A stretch of DNA of 64,000 nt from JASFBA01 sp036172265 (GTDB taxonomy: Bacteria; Chloroflexota; Chloroflexia; DTKN01), in the NCBI GenBank assembly GCA_036172265.1, contig JASFBA010000084.1, forward strand, positions 1 to 64,000, in the 5' to 3' direction. The notes below the pieces were generated by a model that searched no databases, was not told the origin of the DNA, and was given only the letters and a program-made list of their open reading frames with translations. Each line of letters begins with the position of its first letter. Position 1 is the first letter of the stretch. Of this stretch, positions 25,154-34,589 are shown piece by piece. The position numbers and the translations under genes are program-made.

Positions 25154-28003
25154 ATGGAAGAGAAACAGCGTTCACTCGAGGAAAATGCCCGCCGCCTGCG
25201 TGCCCTTCTGGAGGCGATGAGGGATGTTGTCCTGGTCGTCGGACCCGATGGACGCTACCTGGACATCGTTCCCACTCGTCCCGATCTGCTCTACCGGCCG
25301 GCCGAGGAGATTCTGGGACGGACGATCCGCGAAATTTTTCCCCGGGAACAGGCCGAATTCTTCCAGGAAGCGATAGACCGCACCCTCCGCACCCGGCAGG
25401 TGGTGACGATCGAGTATGCCCTCCCCATCGAAGGACGCGAGGTCTGGTTCGAAGGCCGGCTTTCACCCATGTTGGATGAGCGGGGAGAGGCCGTTGCCGC
25501 CCTCCTGGTAGCCCGTGACATCACCGAGGAGCGCTGCGCCCGGGAGGCCCTGCGGGAAAGCGAGGAAAAGTACCGCACCCTGGTAGAGCAGTCGAGCGAG
25601 GCCATCTACCTCCTTTTCAACCGGCGCTTCGAGCTCATCAACCGGCGCTTCAGCGAGATGTTCGGCATTACCCAGGAGGAGGCCCGTGCTCCCGACTTTG
25701 ATTTCATCCAACTCGTAGCCCCCCAGAGCCGGCCGCTGATCGAGGAACGCGCCGCCAGGATACGGCGCGGCGAGGCCGTCCCCCCGCGCTACGAATTCAC
25801 CGCCTTGACCCGCGATGGCCGCGAAATCCTGGTGGAGACCTCGGTGGCCTATGTTCCTTACCGGGGAGGAATCGCCACCCAGGGGGTGGTACGGGATATC
25901 ACCGCCCAGAAACAAGCCGAAGCGCAGATGCTCCGACGAGAGCGCTACTTGGCCTGCCTGGCCGATACTGCCCAGAAGTTGCTCGGGGCAGCCGATCCCT
26001 TTGCTGTGTTGCCTGAGGTACTGGCTTGCCTGGGCGAGACGGCCGAGGCCGACCGAGTCTATATCTTCGAGGCCCACGAGGATGCCCAGGGGCGCCTGCT
26101 GGTCAGCCAGCGGATGGAGTGGTGCGCTCCCGGCATCACCCCCCAGATCGATAATCCGGCCATGCAGAACCTCCCCTGTATCGAGGCCGGCTTCGGGCGC
26201 TGGGTAGAGGCGCTCAGCCACAACGAGGTGATCGCGGGGAAGGTGGCCGATTTCCCCCCTTCCGAACGGCCGCTTCTGGAGGCCCAGGGCATCCGTTCCA
26301 TCCTGGTGTTTCCCCTCATGGTCGGGGGCATACCCTACGGCTTCATCGGCTTCGATTCTTGCCGGACGGAACGGGAGTGGGAACAGGCCGAAATTGACCT
26401 GCTCTCCGCCGCGGCCCGTAACATCGCCCAGGCCATCGAGAAGAGCCGGGCCCTGCGGGCGCTGCGAGAATCGGAGGAGCGCTACCGCCGCCTGATCGAA
26501 CTTTTGCCCGATGCCGTAGCCGTCCACCAGGACGGCCGGATCCGCATGGTCAACTTGACCGGGGCGCGGATGCTCGGCTACGAGTCCCCAGAGGAGATAA
26601 TCGGCCGGCCGGTGCTCGAGTTTGTGCACCCGGACGATCACGCCGTCGTCCAAGAACGGATTCGGGCCCAACAGGAACGCGGGGAACGCGTCCCCCCGCT
26701 GGAGGAACGTTTCCTACGACGGGACGGCTGTGTCATCCCGATGGAAGTTACGGCGGCTCCCTTTATGCTGGGAGGCCGGCCGGCCTCGCTGGTGGTGGCC
26801 CGCGACATCTCGGCCCGCAAGCGGCTGGAAGAACAACTGCGTCAGGCCCAGAAGATGGAGGCGCTGGGGCGGTTGGCCGGCGGGGTGGCCCACGATTTCA
26901 ACAACCTCCTCACCGCGATCAACGGCTATGCCGAACTCCTGCTTTCCTCCCTCCGGCCCGACGATCCCTTGCGGGCCGAAGCCGAGGCCATCCTGAAGGC
27001 CGGACAACGGGCCACCATGCTCACGCAGCAACTCCTGGCCTTTGGCCGGCGCCAGGTGATGGAACTACGGGTGGTGGACCTCAACCAGGTGCTCGAAGGG
27101 TTGGCCGGGATGCTCCGCCGGCTGATCCGCGAAGACATCGAACTGGTACTTTCCCTTTCCCCGGAACTGGGCCACGTCCGGGTGGATGTGGCCCAGATGG
27201 AGCAGGTCATCGTCAACCTGGTGGTGAACGCCCGCGACGCGATGCCGAACGGCGGCCGACTGACGCTGGAAACGGCCAACGTAGAATGGGACGAGGCATG
27301 GATCTTTCCCGATCTGACCCCTGGCCGGTATGTGCGGCTCACCGTCAGCGATACCGGAGAGGGCATCCCCGAAGAGGTGCGCGAACACCTCTTTGAACCG
27401 TTCTTCACCACAAAAGAGGTGGGGATAGGGTTAGGTCTGGCTACCGTCTATGGCATTGTCCGACAGTTCAATGGCCACATTCGGGTGGATTCCGAGCCCG
27501 GTCGGGGCAGCACGTTCTCCATCTACCTGCCGCGTGTGGAGGAGCCGCTGGAGGCACCGGCCGAACCCCCGGCCATCGAGAAATGGCCGCGAGGGAAGGA
27601 AACCGTCCTGGTGGTCGAGGACGATGAGATGGTCCGCGCCTTGGCCACGCGTGTCCTGCGCGGCCAGGGCTATCGCGTCCTGGAGGCCCGCCGAGGCGAC
27701 GAGGCCCTCCAGATGGCCGCCGCCTTCCGAGAACCGATCCACCTTCTGCTCACCGATGTGCTCGTGCCCCATATGAGCAGCCGGGTGCTCCTGGAGCGCC
27801 TTCGGGAGAGCCACCCTGAAGTCCGGGTGCTCTATATGTCGGGCTACGCCGAAAACCTGATCGCCCGCCACGTCTCGCTGGAACCGACCACCCCGCTCCT
27901 CCGCAAACCGTTCACTCCCCAGACCTTGGCCCAAAAGGTACGGGCGGTTTTGGATGCTCGGAACTCCCCCGATAGCCCGCAGCGAGAAAGGGATTCTACA
28001 TAA
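25154..28003 (+). CDS. Hybrid PAS/GAF sensor histidine kinase with receiver domain
   Basis: In the 949-residue soluble protein the order is PAS (about 10-128), PAS (135-258), GAF (265-435), PAS (440-560), HisKA with His580 in 'GGVAHDFNNLLTAI', HATPase (about 675-795) and a C-terminal receiver (about 817-935) with the acidic pair 'VEDDEMV' and phospho-acceptor Asp868 in 'LLLTDVLVP'. The HxFNN box matches the HWE/NtrB-like subgroup common in hybrid kinases. The ATP-lid G2 box reads VGIGLGLATV, two residues shorter than the usual VGKGTGLGL. ATG 25154 is 10 bp after murT. Confidence 0.9.
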   Translation: MEEKQRSLEENARRLRALLEAMRDVVLVVGPDGRYLDIVPTRPDLLYRPAEEILGRTIREIFPREQAEFFQEAIDRTLRTRQVVTIEYALPIEGREVWFEGRLSPMLDERGEAVAALLVARDITEERCAREALRESEEKYRTLVEQSSEAIYLLFNRRFELINRRFSEMFGITQEEARAPDFDFIQLVAPQSRPLIEERAARIRRGEAVPPRYEFTALTRDGREILVETSVAYVPYRGGIATQGVVRDITAQKQAEAQMLRRERYLACLADTAQKLLGAADPFAVLPEVLACLGETAEADRVYIFEAHEDAQGRLLVSQRMEWCAPGITPQIDNPAMQNLPCIEAGFGRWVEALSHNEVIAGKVADFPPSERPLLEAQGIRSILVFPLMVGGIPYGFIGFDSCRTEREWEQAEIDLLSAAARNIAQAIEKSRALRALRESEERYRRLIELLPDAVAVHQDGRIRMVNLTGARMLGYESPEEIIGRPVLEFVHPDDHAVVQERIRAQQERGERVPPLEERFLRRDGCVIPMEVTAAPFMLGGRPASLVVARDISARKRLEEQLRQAQKMEALGRLAGGVAHDFNNLLTAINGYAELLLSSLRPDDPLRAEAEAILKAGQRATMLTQQLLAFGRRQVMELRVVDLNQVLEGLAGMLRRLIREDIELVLSLSPELGHVRVDVAQMEQVIVNLVVNARDAMPNGGRLTLETANVEWDEAWIFPDLTPGRYVRLTVSDTGEGIPEEVREHLFEPFFTTKEVGIGLGLATVYGIVRQFNGHIRVDSEPGRGSTFSIYLPRVEEPLEAPAEPPAIEKWPRGKETVLVVEDDEMVRALATRVLRGQGYRVLEARRGDEALQMAAAFREPIHLLLTDVLVPHMSSRVLLERLRESHPEVRVLYMSGYAENLIARHVSLEPTTPLLRKPFTPQTLAQKVRAVLDARNSPDSPQRERDST

Positions 28004-28010
28004 TAAAAAC

Positions 28011-28039
28011 TTGACATGAAAGGGGTCTTGTGCTATAAT
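28011..28039 (+). promoter_or_regulatory. Strong consensus promoter for the subtilase
   Basis: TTGACA (28011-28016), 17 bp and TATAAT (28034-28039) match the sigma70 consensus in both hexamers. Predicted leader to GTG 28171 is about 125 nt. Confidence 0.85.
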
Positions 28040-28077
28040 AAAAGTACATCCCGGTCACAGGAGAAACCCATCGAAGC

Positions 28078-28132
28078 AACGGTAGAAACCCCAGAAAGGA
28101 GGTGATGTATAGGACCGTTTGCGGCTACCGTT
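28078..28132 (+). promoter_or_regulatory. Leader stem-loop enclosing a perfect anti-SD complement
   Basis: The arms AACGGTAG (28078-28085) and CTACCGTT (28125-28132) are perfectly complementary. The loop contains AAAGGAGGTGAT (28095-28106), a 12-nt match to the canonical 16S rRNA 3' end complement. The GTG/ATG immediately after it (28102/28105) is too close for normal initiation. Confidence 0.45.
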
Positions 28133-28170
28133 TCCGTCCCTTGTTGCTTAGCAGAAGAAAGGAGACAGCC

Positions 28171-31100
28171 GTGAAGCGAACGCTGGCTTTCGTGGGTACG
28201 CTGGTCCTCGTGGCCTCCTTGCTTCTCCCCCTTTCCGCTGGGGCAGACAGTGTGAGGCCGCAAAGCGCCGAGGTGGCTCCGGCCGCTCCTCCGGCGCAAC
28301 CTCCTCGCCCCTACGCCGGCCAGGTAACCACCGCCACCGACCGGGCCCTGGCCAAAATCCATCCCAACTTGCGGGAAACGGCCCGGGCCGGCGGCGATTC
28401 CCTCGTCTCCGTCAACGTCTTCCTCCGCCCCGGGGCCGACGTTCAGGGGCTTGTCGCCCTCTTCGACCGCCCCATCGTCCGCACCATCCTGGGCACCACC
28501 TCCATCATCGGCCGGGTGCCGGCCCATAACCTCCTGAAACTGGCGGCGAACGAGGGTGTGGATGTGGTCCTGGATCCCATGCCCTATGTCCCACCGCCCC
28601 GCACTCCCGACCCGGATATGCCTCAGCGCATCGCCCGCGCTCAGGAAAAGATCCGCGCCCGGCTGGAAGGCTCTATCTCCCACCCCGCTAGGGGAGCCGG
28701 CACCGAGGGTTGGTGGGATGTCGGCGAGGGGCACCGCTCCTCCTATGCCTGGGCCAACGGCTACACCGGCCAGGGCGTGAAGGTGGCCGTCATTGACACC
28801 GGTGTGGACTTTGCCCACCCCGACCTCCAGGGCACCTGGGCCGTCTACCCGCTCACCAGCACCACCATCCCGCCCACCTATACCCAGGCCTACGGCGGTT
28901 GGCCCATCGCCTTCGACGACCTCTCGATGATGGACTATGCCCTCACCGGCGGCCCGGCTCCAGGTACTTGGTACGCCGACACCTCATACACCGTTTCCGT
29001 CACGCCCACCATCACCACCACGATCATCTTTGACGGCAAGACCTTCACCGTGGCCGGCAGCCTGAGCGGCATCTACCATATCGGCTACCACCCGGATACT
29101 TCCCTGGTCGCCTGGTGGTACGGTGAGCCGGTCGCCGTCCTGGTCGTGGATAAGAACGATGCGGGCATCTATAACACCGTTTATGTGGACCTGGACGACG
29201 ACTATGACTTTACCAACGAAAAGCCGGTCACCCGCGACGATCCCATCGCCTGGAAGGACTTTGGCGATGGCTATGCCGATGTCTCCGGCGGCATGATCTA
29301 CTTCATCGCCGACGGCCAGCACCATCCGCCCGGTTTCGACTGGCTCTGGCAACCTTCCGTCCCACCCTTCGATCCACCCGCAGCGGGCAACATGGTGGCC
29401 TTTATGCTCAACGACGCTCAACTGGCCGGCGGTGACCACGGCACCCTCTGCGCCTCCAACGTGGCCGGCCAGGGGGTCATTGACGGCGGCGCTCCTCCCT
29501 ATAAGCCGATCGGCGTCGGTGGGATGGTCCAAGGCGGCGGCAGGGAGGCCAAGGTCTGGGCCATGGGATGCTTCTACTGCGGCGGCTACGAGACCGACTA
29601 CTACTATATGACCGCCCTGGGCTATGACGGCCTCCCCGAAACCGGCGACGAGGCGGAGATCGTCAGCATGTCCTATGGCTCTACCGCCACCGATAACGAT
29701 GGTTGGGACTGGACCAGCCGCTTCCTAACCTGGCTCAACCTGGGGTATGCTCCCCACACCTCCTACGTAGGCTCCTCCGGCAACGGCGCCCCGGCCTACG
29801 GCACCGTCAACTCGCCCAACCCGGTTACGGGGGTGAGTGTGGGGGCTTCCACGCAGTACGATTCCTGTGGCGGCGTCTTTGACCCCATCACTTCCACCGC
29901 ACAACTCCTCTGGGGCGACCTCCAGTCCTGGTCGGACGTCGGCCCGGGGGCTGATGGCAGCGTTGGCGTCTCCGTCCTGGCCAACGGAGCCTGGGGAGCC
30001 GGCGACCTGGCGCTGAACGAGTGGGGCGACGGCTGGACGGCCTGGGAGTGCTGGGGCGGCACCAGCCGCTCCGCCCCGGTGGCCGCCGGCAACCTGGCCC
30101 TTATCTACGACGCCTACCGCCAGGCCCACGGCGAATACCCCACCTGGGATGTGGCCCGGGCCATCCTGATGTCCGGCGCCAACGACGCCCTGCATGACCC
30201 GCTGCGTCAGGGGGCCGGTACCGTCAATGCCGAGCGCGCCACCTGGGTAGCCGGCGGCGATTACGGCTTCTACGTTCTCCCCGACTCCTGGAGCGCGGGC
30301 GACTACCGGGGCGAAAACTACCTCTCCTTCGCCAACATCGTCCATCCGGGCGACTCCTCCTCCCAGGCCTTCACCCTGGTCAACGACTCGGCCTTCCCCA
30401 TCACCGTCACCCTGAGCGACGGCTACTTCACCCTGCTGGGCGAGGTAGAGTGGACCTTTGTTACCAGCAACACTCTCGAGCAGCGCATCTGGGCTCAGCC
30501 CGATTACCTCTTCACCGCCACCCAGTGGGTGGAAAGCGGCGGCCCTTACGAGGGTGCCGACCTGATGATCGCCAAACTGGCCTTCCCCTATCGCCAGTTC
30601 AGCCTGGACGATCCGGCTACCCCGCCGCAGGTCTATCGCAGCCGCTGGCGCGTGCTCATCTACGACTGGACCGACATAAACGGCGACGGCAACCTCTGGA
30701 CCGACCTGAACGGCGACGGGGTGGTGCAGACCGGCGAGATCGACACCTATGAGTACAACCGCTACGGCTACGGCTATAGCAGCGGCACCACCATGCAGCA
30801 GTCAGCCCGCGACCCATCGAACCGCTACCACGACGGCCTCTATATCGGCGTGGAGCACCGCACGGCCTACGCGGCCATCCCCACCACGACCATCGAACTC
30901 CGCGTCTCCTTCTACAAGCGGGTGGACTGGCCCTGGCTGGAGACGAACGTCTCCTCCCTCACCATTCCGGCCGGCGGCACGGCCACCTTCACCGCCACGC
31001 TGAGTGTGCCGGTGACGGCGCCGCTGGGCCTCTATCAGGGCGAAATCCTGGTCCAGGACCCCGGCTACATGACCTATACCGCCCACACCCCAGTGGTACC

Positions 31101-32547
31101 GGTGGTGGTCAGCGTAGCCGCGGATGGGCCGAACTTCTCCTTCGGCGGCATAGACCAGGACCTCCCTTATGACAACGGCACCGTCGGCGGCTTCTTCGAC
31201 TGGGCCTGGCGGGCCGAAAGCGGCGACTGGCGCTTCTTCTTCACCGACGTCCCCGACGACCATGGCCTGCCCGAAGGCACCTATTTCCTGGTGCACACCA
31301 TTTGGAGCAACTACCCCACCGACCTGGATACCTTGGTCTTTGGGCCGACCTGGGATGAATTCTCCGCTTCTATGCCCGACACCTTCGGCCCCTACGCCCT
31401 CTATAAGGTCGGCGGAAGCGAGAACACCTACCAGGGCAGCGGCCGGTGGCTCTTCCGCACCAACACCGGGACGACTGAGGAGTGGGTCGCGGCGCCGCTG
31501 CAGGCCGGATTGCACCTCTTTGCCCTCCATAACGTCCTCTTCAACCCGGAGGACGAGGCCGGCCAACTCCACAAGGACATCCCCTTCAGCGGCACTGTCG
31601 GCACGCTTTCGGTCAGCCCCAGCCCGGTGGAAATCTGGACCACTTCCTTCACCGGCGACGTGCTGATGGAGGCGCTCTCCTCGATGTCCCTGCCCGGCAT
31701 CACGGCGACGGCCTACGGCCTGAGCCAGCCGCTCTTCTGGACCTACGAACCGATCACCCCGGCCGCCGGCCTGTGCGACTGGTCCTACATCTTCACCGTC
31801 ACGAACGCCGCCTATATCGAGGCCGAAACCTCCAGCCCCGATGTGAGCGACAATGACCTCTACCTCTATTGGTGGGATGGGGCCACCTGGGTACAGATCG
31901 CTGCTTCCACCGGCCCAACGGCCGAAGAGTACATCCGCGTGCTCCTGCCGGCGGACGGCCAGTATCGCCTCTGCCTGGACGACTGGGCCGGGGTGACAGG
32001 CCACTTCGACCTCGTGCTCTTTGCCCCGGCCGGGACAGGCCTCTGGACGACCGACGTGCCCACCGGAACGCTCGAACCGGGGGTGCCGGTCCACTTCACC
32101 CTGAACTATAGCGCTACCATGACCCCGGGCGACTGGTACGGCGTCATCCTGGCCGGCCCGCCGGTCGCCCCCTCGGCCATCCTGGTTCCGGTCATCATCC
32201 ATTACGCCGAGTGCTGGCCGATCGAGACGGCCGACTTCGCCTGGTCGCCGATGACACCGACGGTGGGGCAGGCAACGCTCTTCACGGCAACGGTTACGCC
32301 GCCCACGGCGACGACGCCCATCACCTACACCTGGGACTTTGGCGACGGCCATACGGCGGTATCCACCGTCCCGACGGTGACCCACGCCTACACCGCTACG
32401 GACACCTACACCGTCACCTTGACGGTGCGGAACGCCTGCACGCCGGAGCCTGTCCGCTGGAAGCACGTCTTGACCGTGGAGGCGGCTCCGCCGCCTGTAT
32501 ACAAGATTTACCTGCCGCTCGTCTTCAAGGGATACACCGCGCCCTAA
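28171..32547 (+). CDS. Large secreted S8 (subtilisin-like) serine protease with PKD domain
   Basis: The 1458-residue exported protease has a signal peptide at residues 1-25 (MKRTLAF...LPLSAGADS). The catalytic triad is Asp209 (VAVIDTGVD), His423 (GDHGTLCASNVAGQG) and Ser632 (GGTSRSAPVAAG). The gap between Asp and His is about 214 residues, far longer than in subtilisin, so a sizeable domain is inserted in the fold. Beta-rich regions follow, then a PKD domain at about 1354-1422 (YTWDFGDGHTA). The C-terminus is YKIYLPLVFKGYTAP, a tail type I associate with secreted Chloroflexota proteins. GTG 28171 (AAAGGAG upstream) is preferred because the signal peptide begins there; starts at 28102/28105 would add about 22 residues. 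Confidence 0.9.
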   Translation: MKRTLAFVGTLVLVASLLLPLSAGADSVRPQSAEVAPAAPPAQPPRPYAGQVTTATDRALAKIHPNLRETARAGGDSLVSVNVFLRPGADVQGLVALFDRPIVRTILGTTSIIGRVPAHNLLKLAANEGVDVVLDPMPYVPPPRTPDPDMPQRIARAQEKIRARLEGSISHPARGAGTEGWWDVGEGHRSSYAWANGYTGQGVKVAVIDTGVDFAHPDLQGTWAVYPLTSTTIPPTYTQAYGGWPIAFDDLSMMDYALTGGPAPGTWYADTSYTVSVTPTITTTIIFDGKTFTVAGSLSGIYHIGYHPDTSLVAWWYGEPVAVLVVDKNDAGIYNTVYVDLDDDYDFTNEKPVTRDDPIAWKDFGDGYADVSGGMIYFIADGQHHPPGFDWLWQPSVPPFDPPAAGNMVAFMLNDAQLAGGDHGTLCASNVAGQGVIDGGAPPYKPIGVGGMVQGGGREAKVWAMGCFYCGGYETDYYYMTALGYDGLPETGDEAEIVSMSYGSTATDNDGWDWTSRFLTWLNLGYAPHTSYVGSSGNGAPAYGTVNSPNPVTGVSVGASTQYDSCGGVFDPITSTAQLLWGDLQSWSDVGPGADGSVGVSVLANGAWGAGDLALNEWGDGWTAWECWGGTSRSAPVAAGNLALIYDAYRQAHGEYPTWDVARAILMSGANDALHDPLRQGAGTVNAERATWVAGGDYGFYVLPDSWSAGDYRGENYLSFANIVHPGDSSSQAFTLVNDSAFPITVTLSDGYFTLLGEVEWTFVTSNTLEQRIWAQPDYLFTATQWVESGGPYEGADLMIAKLAFPYRQFSLDDPATPPQVYRSRWRVLIYDWTDINGDGNLWTDLNGDGVVQTGEIDTYEYNRYGYGYSSGTTMQQSARDPSNRYHDGLYIGVEHRTAYAAIPTTTIELRVSFYKRVDWPWLETNVSSLTIPAGGTATFTATLSVPVTAPLGLYQGEILVQDPGYMTYTAHTPVVPVVVSVAADGPNFSFGGIDQDLPYDNGTVGGFFDWAWRAESGDWRFFFTDVPDDHGLPEGTYFLVHTIWSNYPTDLDTLVFGPTWDEFSASMPDTFGPYALYKVGGSENTYQGSGRWLFRTNTGTTEEWVAAPLQAGLHLFALHNVLFNPEDEAGQLHKDIPFSGTVGTLSVSPSPVEIWTTSFTGDVLMEALSSMSLPGITATAYGLSQPLFWTYEPITPAAGLCDWSYIFTVTNAAYIEAETSSPDVSDNDLYLYWWDGATWVQIAASTGPTAEEYIRVLLPADGQYRLCLDDWAGVTGHFDLVLFAPAGTGLWTTDVPTGTLEPGVPVHFTLNYSATMTPGDWYGVILAGPPVAPSAILVPVIIHYAECWPIETADFAWSPMTPTVGQATLFTATVTPPTATTPITYTWDFGDGHTAVSTVPTVTHAYTATDTYTVTLTVRNACTPEPVRWKHVLTVEAAPPPVYKIYLPLVFKGYTAP

Positions 32548-32575
32548 GGCGGCAGCAGGAAGCGCACCGAATCAG

Positions 32576-32606
32576 GGGGCCGGCCGGGGGATGTCCGGCC
32601 GGCCCC
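32576..32606 (+). terminator. Rho-independent terminator after the subtilase
   Basis: A perfect 12-bp stem GGGGCCGGCCGG / CCGGCCGGCCCC with a 7-nt loop is followed by TTATATTT. The stem is built from GGCCGGCC words. Confidence 0.8.
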
Positions 32607-32692
32607 TTATATTTCACGGCGTTGGGTTATGGGTTGGACGGCCCATCCGACTAAAGAGCCTACCCCAAAACTCGTGGATGAGGCGCTTGCAG

Positions 32693-32719
32693 GTAGGCAA
32701 AGACGGTGCCTTCGCCTAG
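32693..32719. repeat. GCGAAGGCA palindromic repeat, copy D (degenerate)
   Basis: GTAGGCAAAGACGGTGCCTTCGCCTAG retains the right arm TGCCTTCGCCTA exactly, but its left arm has diverged. It abuts the stop codon of the thioesterase gene at 32723. Confidence 0.55.
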
Positions 32720-32722
32720 TTC

Positions 32723-33520
32723 CTAAAGAGCCTCCAGAAGAAGGGCCCGGGCCCATTCTGGAATGGGAGCCGGGCGAAGGTCCTTCTGCACAAAAGTCTG
32801 GACCGTTCGGCCGACAGCGACGGCGCGCCCGCCTTCGCCGCTAAGGCGATAGCCCAGGACGAAGGAACGCTGCCGCACCTCTTCCACCCAGACGGCGATC
32901 TTTAGTTCCTGGTCAAAGCGCACCGGAGAAAGGTAGCGACAGCCTACCCAGGCGATAACAAAGGGGCTGCCGTCCACCTCCATTTGGGCGTAGTCGAGGC
33001 CGAGACGGTGCAGAAAGGCGATGCGTCCGACCTCGAACCAGCCCAGGTAGCGGGAGAAGTGGGCCCCCCGAGTGGGCTCGCTTTCGGCGTAGCGCACTCG
33101 CAAGGGAAAACCTTCCTGGCGGCCGCGCGGGGAGAGGTGTTCCCATCCCACCAGCCGCTCCGCAGGCGATTGAACCGGGGTGGGATAGAGGCTTCCGACA
33201 CCTTCCAAGAGCGTCGTTCCCCGCGCCCGTGCTTCTCCCTGCCCCAGAATTTCGTGGGTGATCCAGAGGTGGCCCTCCTCTGCGCCGAGGGCCCGGCTGC
33301 GTACGGTCACCGTTTCCCCGTAGCGGATGGGGGCCAGGTAGCGGCATACGGCCTCCAGGACAAAAGGACGCTCCTCTCCCAGAGGGCGACCCAGGGCGGT
33401 GAAGAGGGCCTCATAGCCCAGTTCAAACCAGGCCACGTGGTTGGCGTAATAGACCACATGTTGGGCATCGGTCTCGGCATAGCGAACAGGAAAGGAGATT
33501 TCGGCCAACATCTCAAGCAT
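32723..33520 (-). CDS. Tandem hotdog-fold acyl-CoA thioesterase
   Basis: The 265-residue protein holds two hotdog domains of the 4-hydroxybenzoyl-CoA thioesterase/YbgC type in one chain. Domain 1 has 'FPVRYAETDAQHVVYYANHVAWFELG', shown by its YAETDxxHVVYYAN core, with the catalytic-type Asp. Domain 2 has 'LRVRYAESEPTRGAHFSRYLGWFEVGR', in which the Asp is replaced by Glu-Ser-Glu. This suggests only the first half is active. ATG 33520 lies 16 bp after the upstream gene; ATG 33511 is possible. It is the last gene of the minus operon beginning at 36101. Substrate is unknown. Confidence 0.8.
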   Translation of the reverse strand: MLEMLAEISFPVRYAETDAQHVVYYANHVAWFELGYEALFTALGRPLGEERPFVLEAVCRYLAPIRYGETVTVRSRALGAEEGHLWITHEILGQGEARARGTTLLEGVGSLYPTPVQSPAERLVGWEHLSPRGRQEGFPLRVRYAESEPTRGAHFSRYLGWFEVGRIAFLHRLGLDYAQMEVDGSPFVIAWVGCRYLSPVRFDQELKIAVWVEEVRQRSFVLGYRLSGEGGRAVAVGRTVQTFVQKDLRPAPIPEWARALLLEAL

Positions 33521-33536
33521 GCAAACGTGCAGACGG

Positions 33537-34583
33537 TCATGGTGCCCACGAAGGGCGGGAGGTCGCATCCACCTGGGCGCCATAGGTCAGGCGTTCCTCG
33601 CCAGCCGGCCGGGGGAAGCCGTCCGAAGACACTTTCAGAGTGAGTAACCACAGCTCAAAGCAGCCATCCTGCACAGCGATAAAGGCAATCTGCTTCCCGT
33701 CGGGCGACCAAGCCGGGCTGCGCGCCGCTTTCTGCGATGAAAGGGGCTGGGGAGACCACTCTTCCTGGTAAAGCGGATTGGCCGGAGAGGGCATCACCCA
33801 GATGTGGGTTTCGCCGGCCTGCCGGGCGGCGTAGGCAATCCATTGCCCATCGGGAGACCAGGCCGGGTCGTAGCGTTCAATGCCCTCTACCTCTTCCCCC
33901 AGATGCACCACATTACCGGTATCGAGATCCAGGTAACGCAACTGCGCCCCGTGGTTATAGGGGAAAAAGGTAAAGGCCATATACCTCCCGTCGGGCGACC
34001 AGACCGGGCTTTCGATGAATCCGCCCAGGGAGAGGTAGGGCTGTTCCCCGCTTCCGTCCGGGCGGATACGCCAGACCGATAGGACGTTGGAAAGTTGGCG
34101 AGGCTCAGAGTGGGAGATATAGCCGATCCAGTCGCCCTCGGGGGGAATCCAGTGGGGTTGAAAGGCCCAGTAGGAGGCATGGGCGGCTTCACGGCTCTGT
34201 GCGGGGTAGGTGGAACGGTTGACCGTGACCGGATGAGGGTTAGAGCCGTCGGCCTCCATCACCCAGATATCGGAGTAGCCCTCGCCCCGGACGACAAAGG
34301 CGATCCGCTTCCCGTCGGGCGACCAGGCCGGTTGAGTGGCCGGTGTCGGCCCGGTCAGGCGACGGGCGGTGGTGCCGGTATACAGCCAGATGTGTCCTTG
34401 GCCGGCATAGAGCAGCCGGCCTGAAACCGACGGCCCTCGAGGTTGTTCCCGGGTTTCAGGCGGCATGGCCGTAGGAGAGGGAGAGCGGGACGTAATCGGC
34501 CTTCCCCCCGGCTGGCAACCGGCGGCGAGGTTGAGCACCAGCAGTACCAGAAGGATTCCTATTCTGCCCGTCTTTTTCATCAT
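33537..34583 (-). CDS. TolB/PD40-type beta-propeller lipoprotein
   Basis: The 348-residue protein has a lipoprotein signal peptide (MMKKTGRIGILLVLL..LAAGC), a Pro/Ser/Thr linker, and then at least four WD40-like PD40 repeats. These are recognisable by the recurring 'PAWSPDGKRIAFV', 'PVWSPDGRYMAFT', 'PAWSPDGQWIAYA' and 'PAWSPDGKQIAFI'. Anchored outside the membrane, it probably serves as a binding scaffold. It lies 6 bp downstream of the kinase fusion and 16 bp upstream of the thioesterase. Confidence 0.85.
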   Translation of the reverse strand: MMKKTGRIGILLVLLVLNLAAGCQPGGRPITSRSPSPTAMPPETREQPRGPSVSGRLLYAGQGHIWLYTGTTARRLTGPTPATQPAWSPDGKRIAFVVRGEGYSDIWVMEADGSNPHPVTVNRSTYPAQSREAAHASYWAFQPHWIPPEGDWIGYISHSEPRQLSNVLSVWRIRPDGSGEQPYLSLGGFIESPVWSPDGRYMAFTFFPYNHGAQLRYLDLDTGNVVHLGEEVEGIERYDPAWSPDGQWIAYAARQAGETHIWVMPSPANPLYQEEWSPQPLSSQKAARSPAWSPDGKQIAFIAVQDGCFELWLLTLKVSSDGFPRPAGEERLTYGAQVDATSRPSWAP

Positions 34584-34589
34584 CCGCTC

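Noticed and set aside
30802..32466. 554-residue minus-strand frame opposite the subtilase
   Set aside because: Antisense shadow of a protein with clear domains; no start signals or recognisable motifs.
32508..32547. LPXTG-type sortase signal at the subtilase C-terminus
   Set aside because: The tail YLPLVFKGYTAP lacks the LPXTG motif, hydrophobic helix and basic end needed for sortase anchoring.
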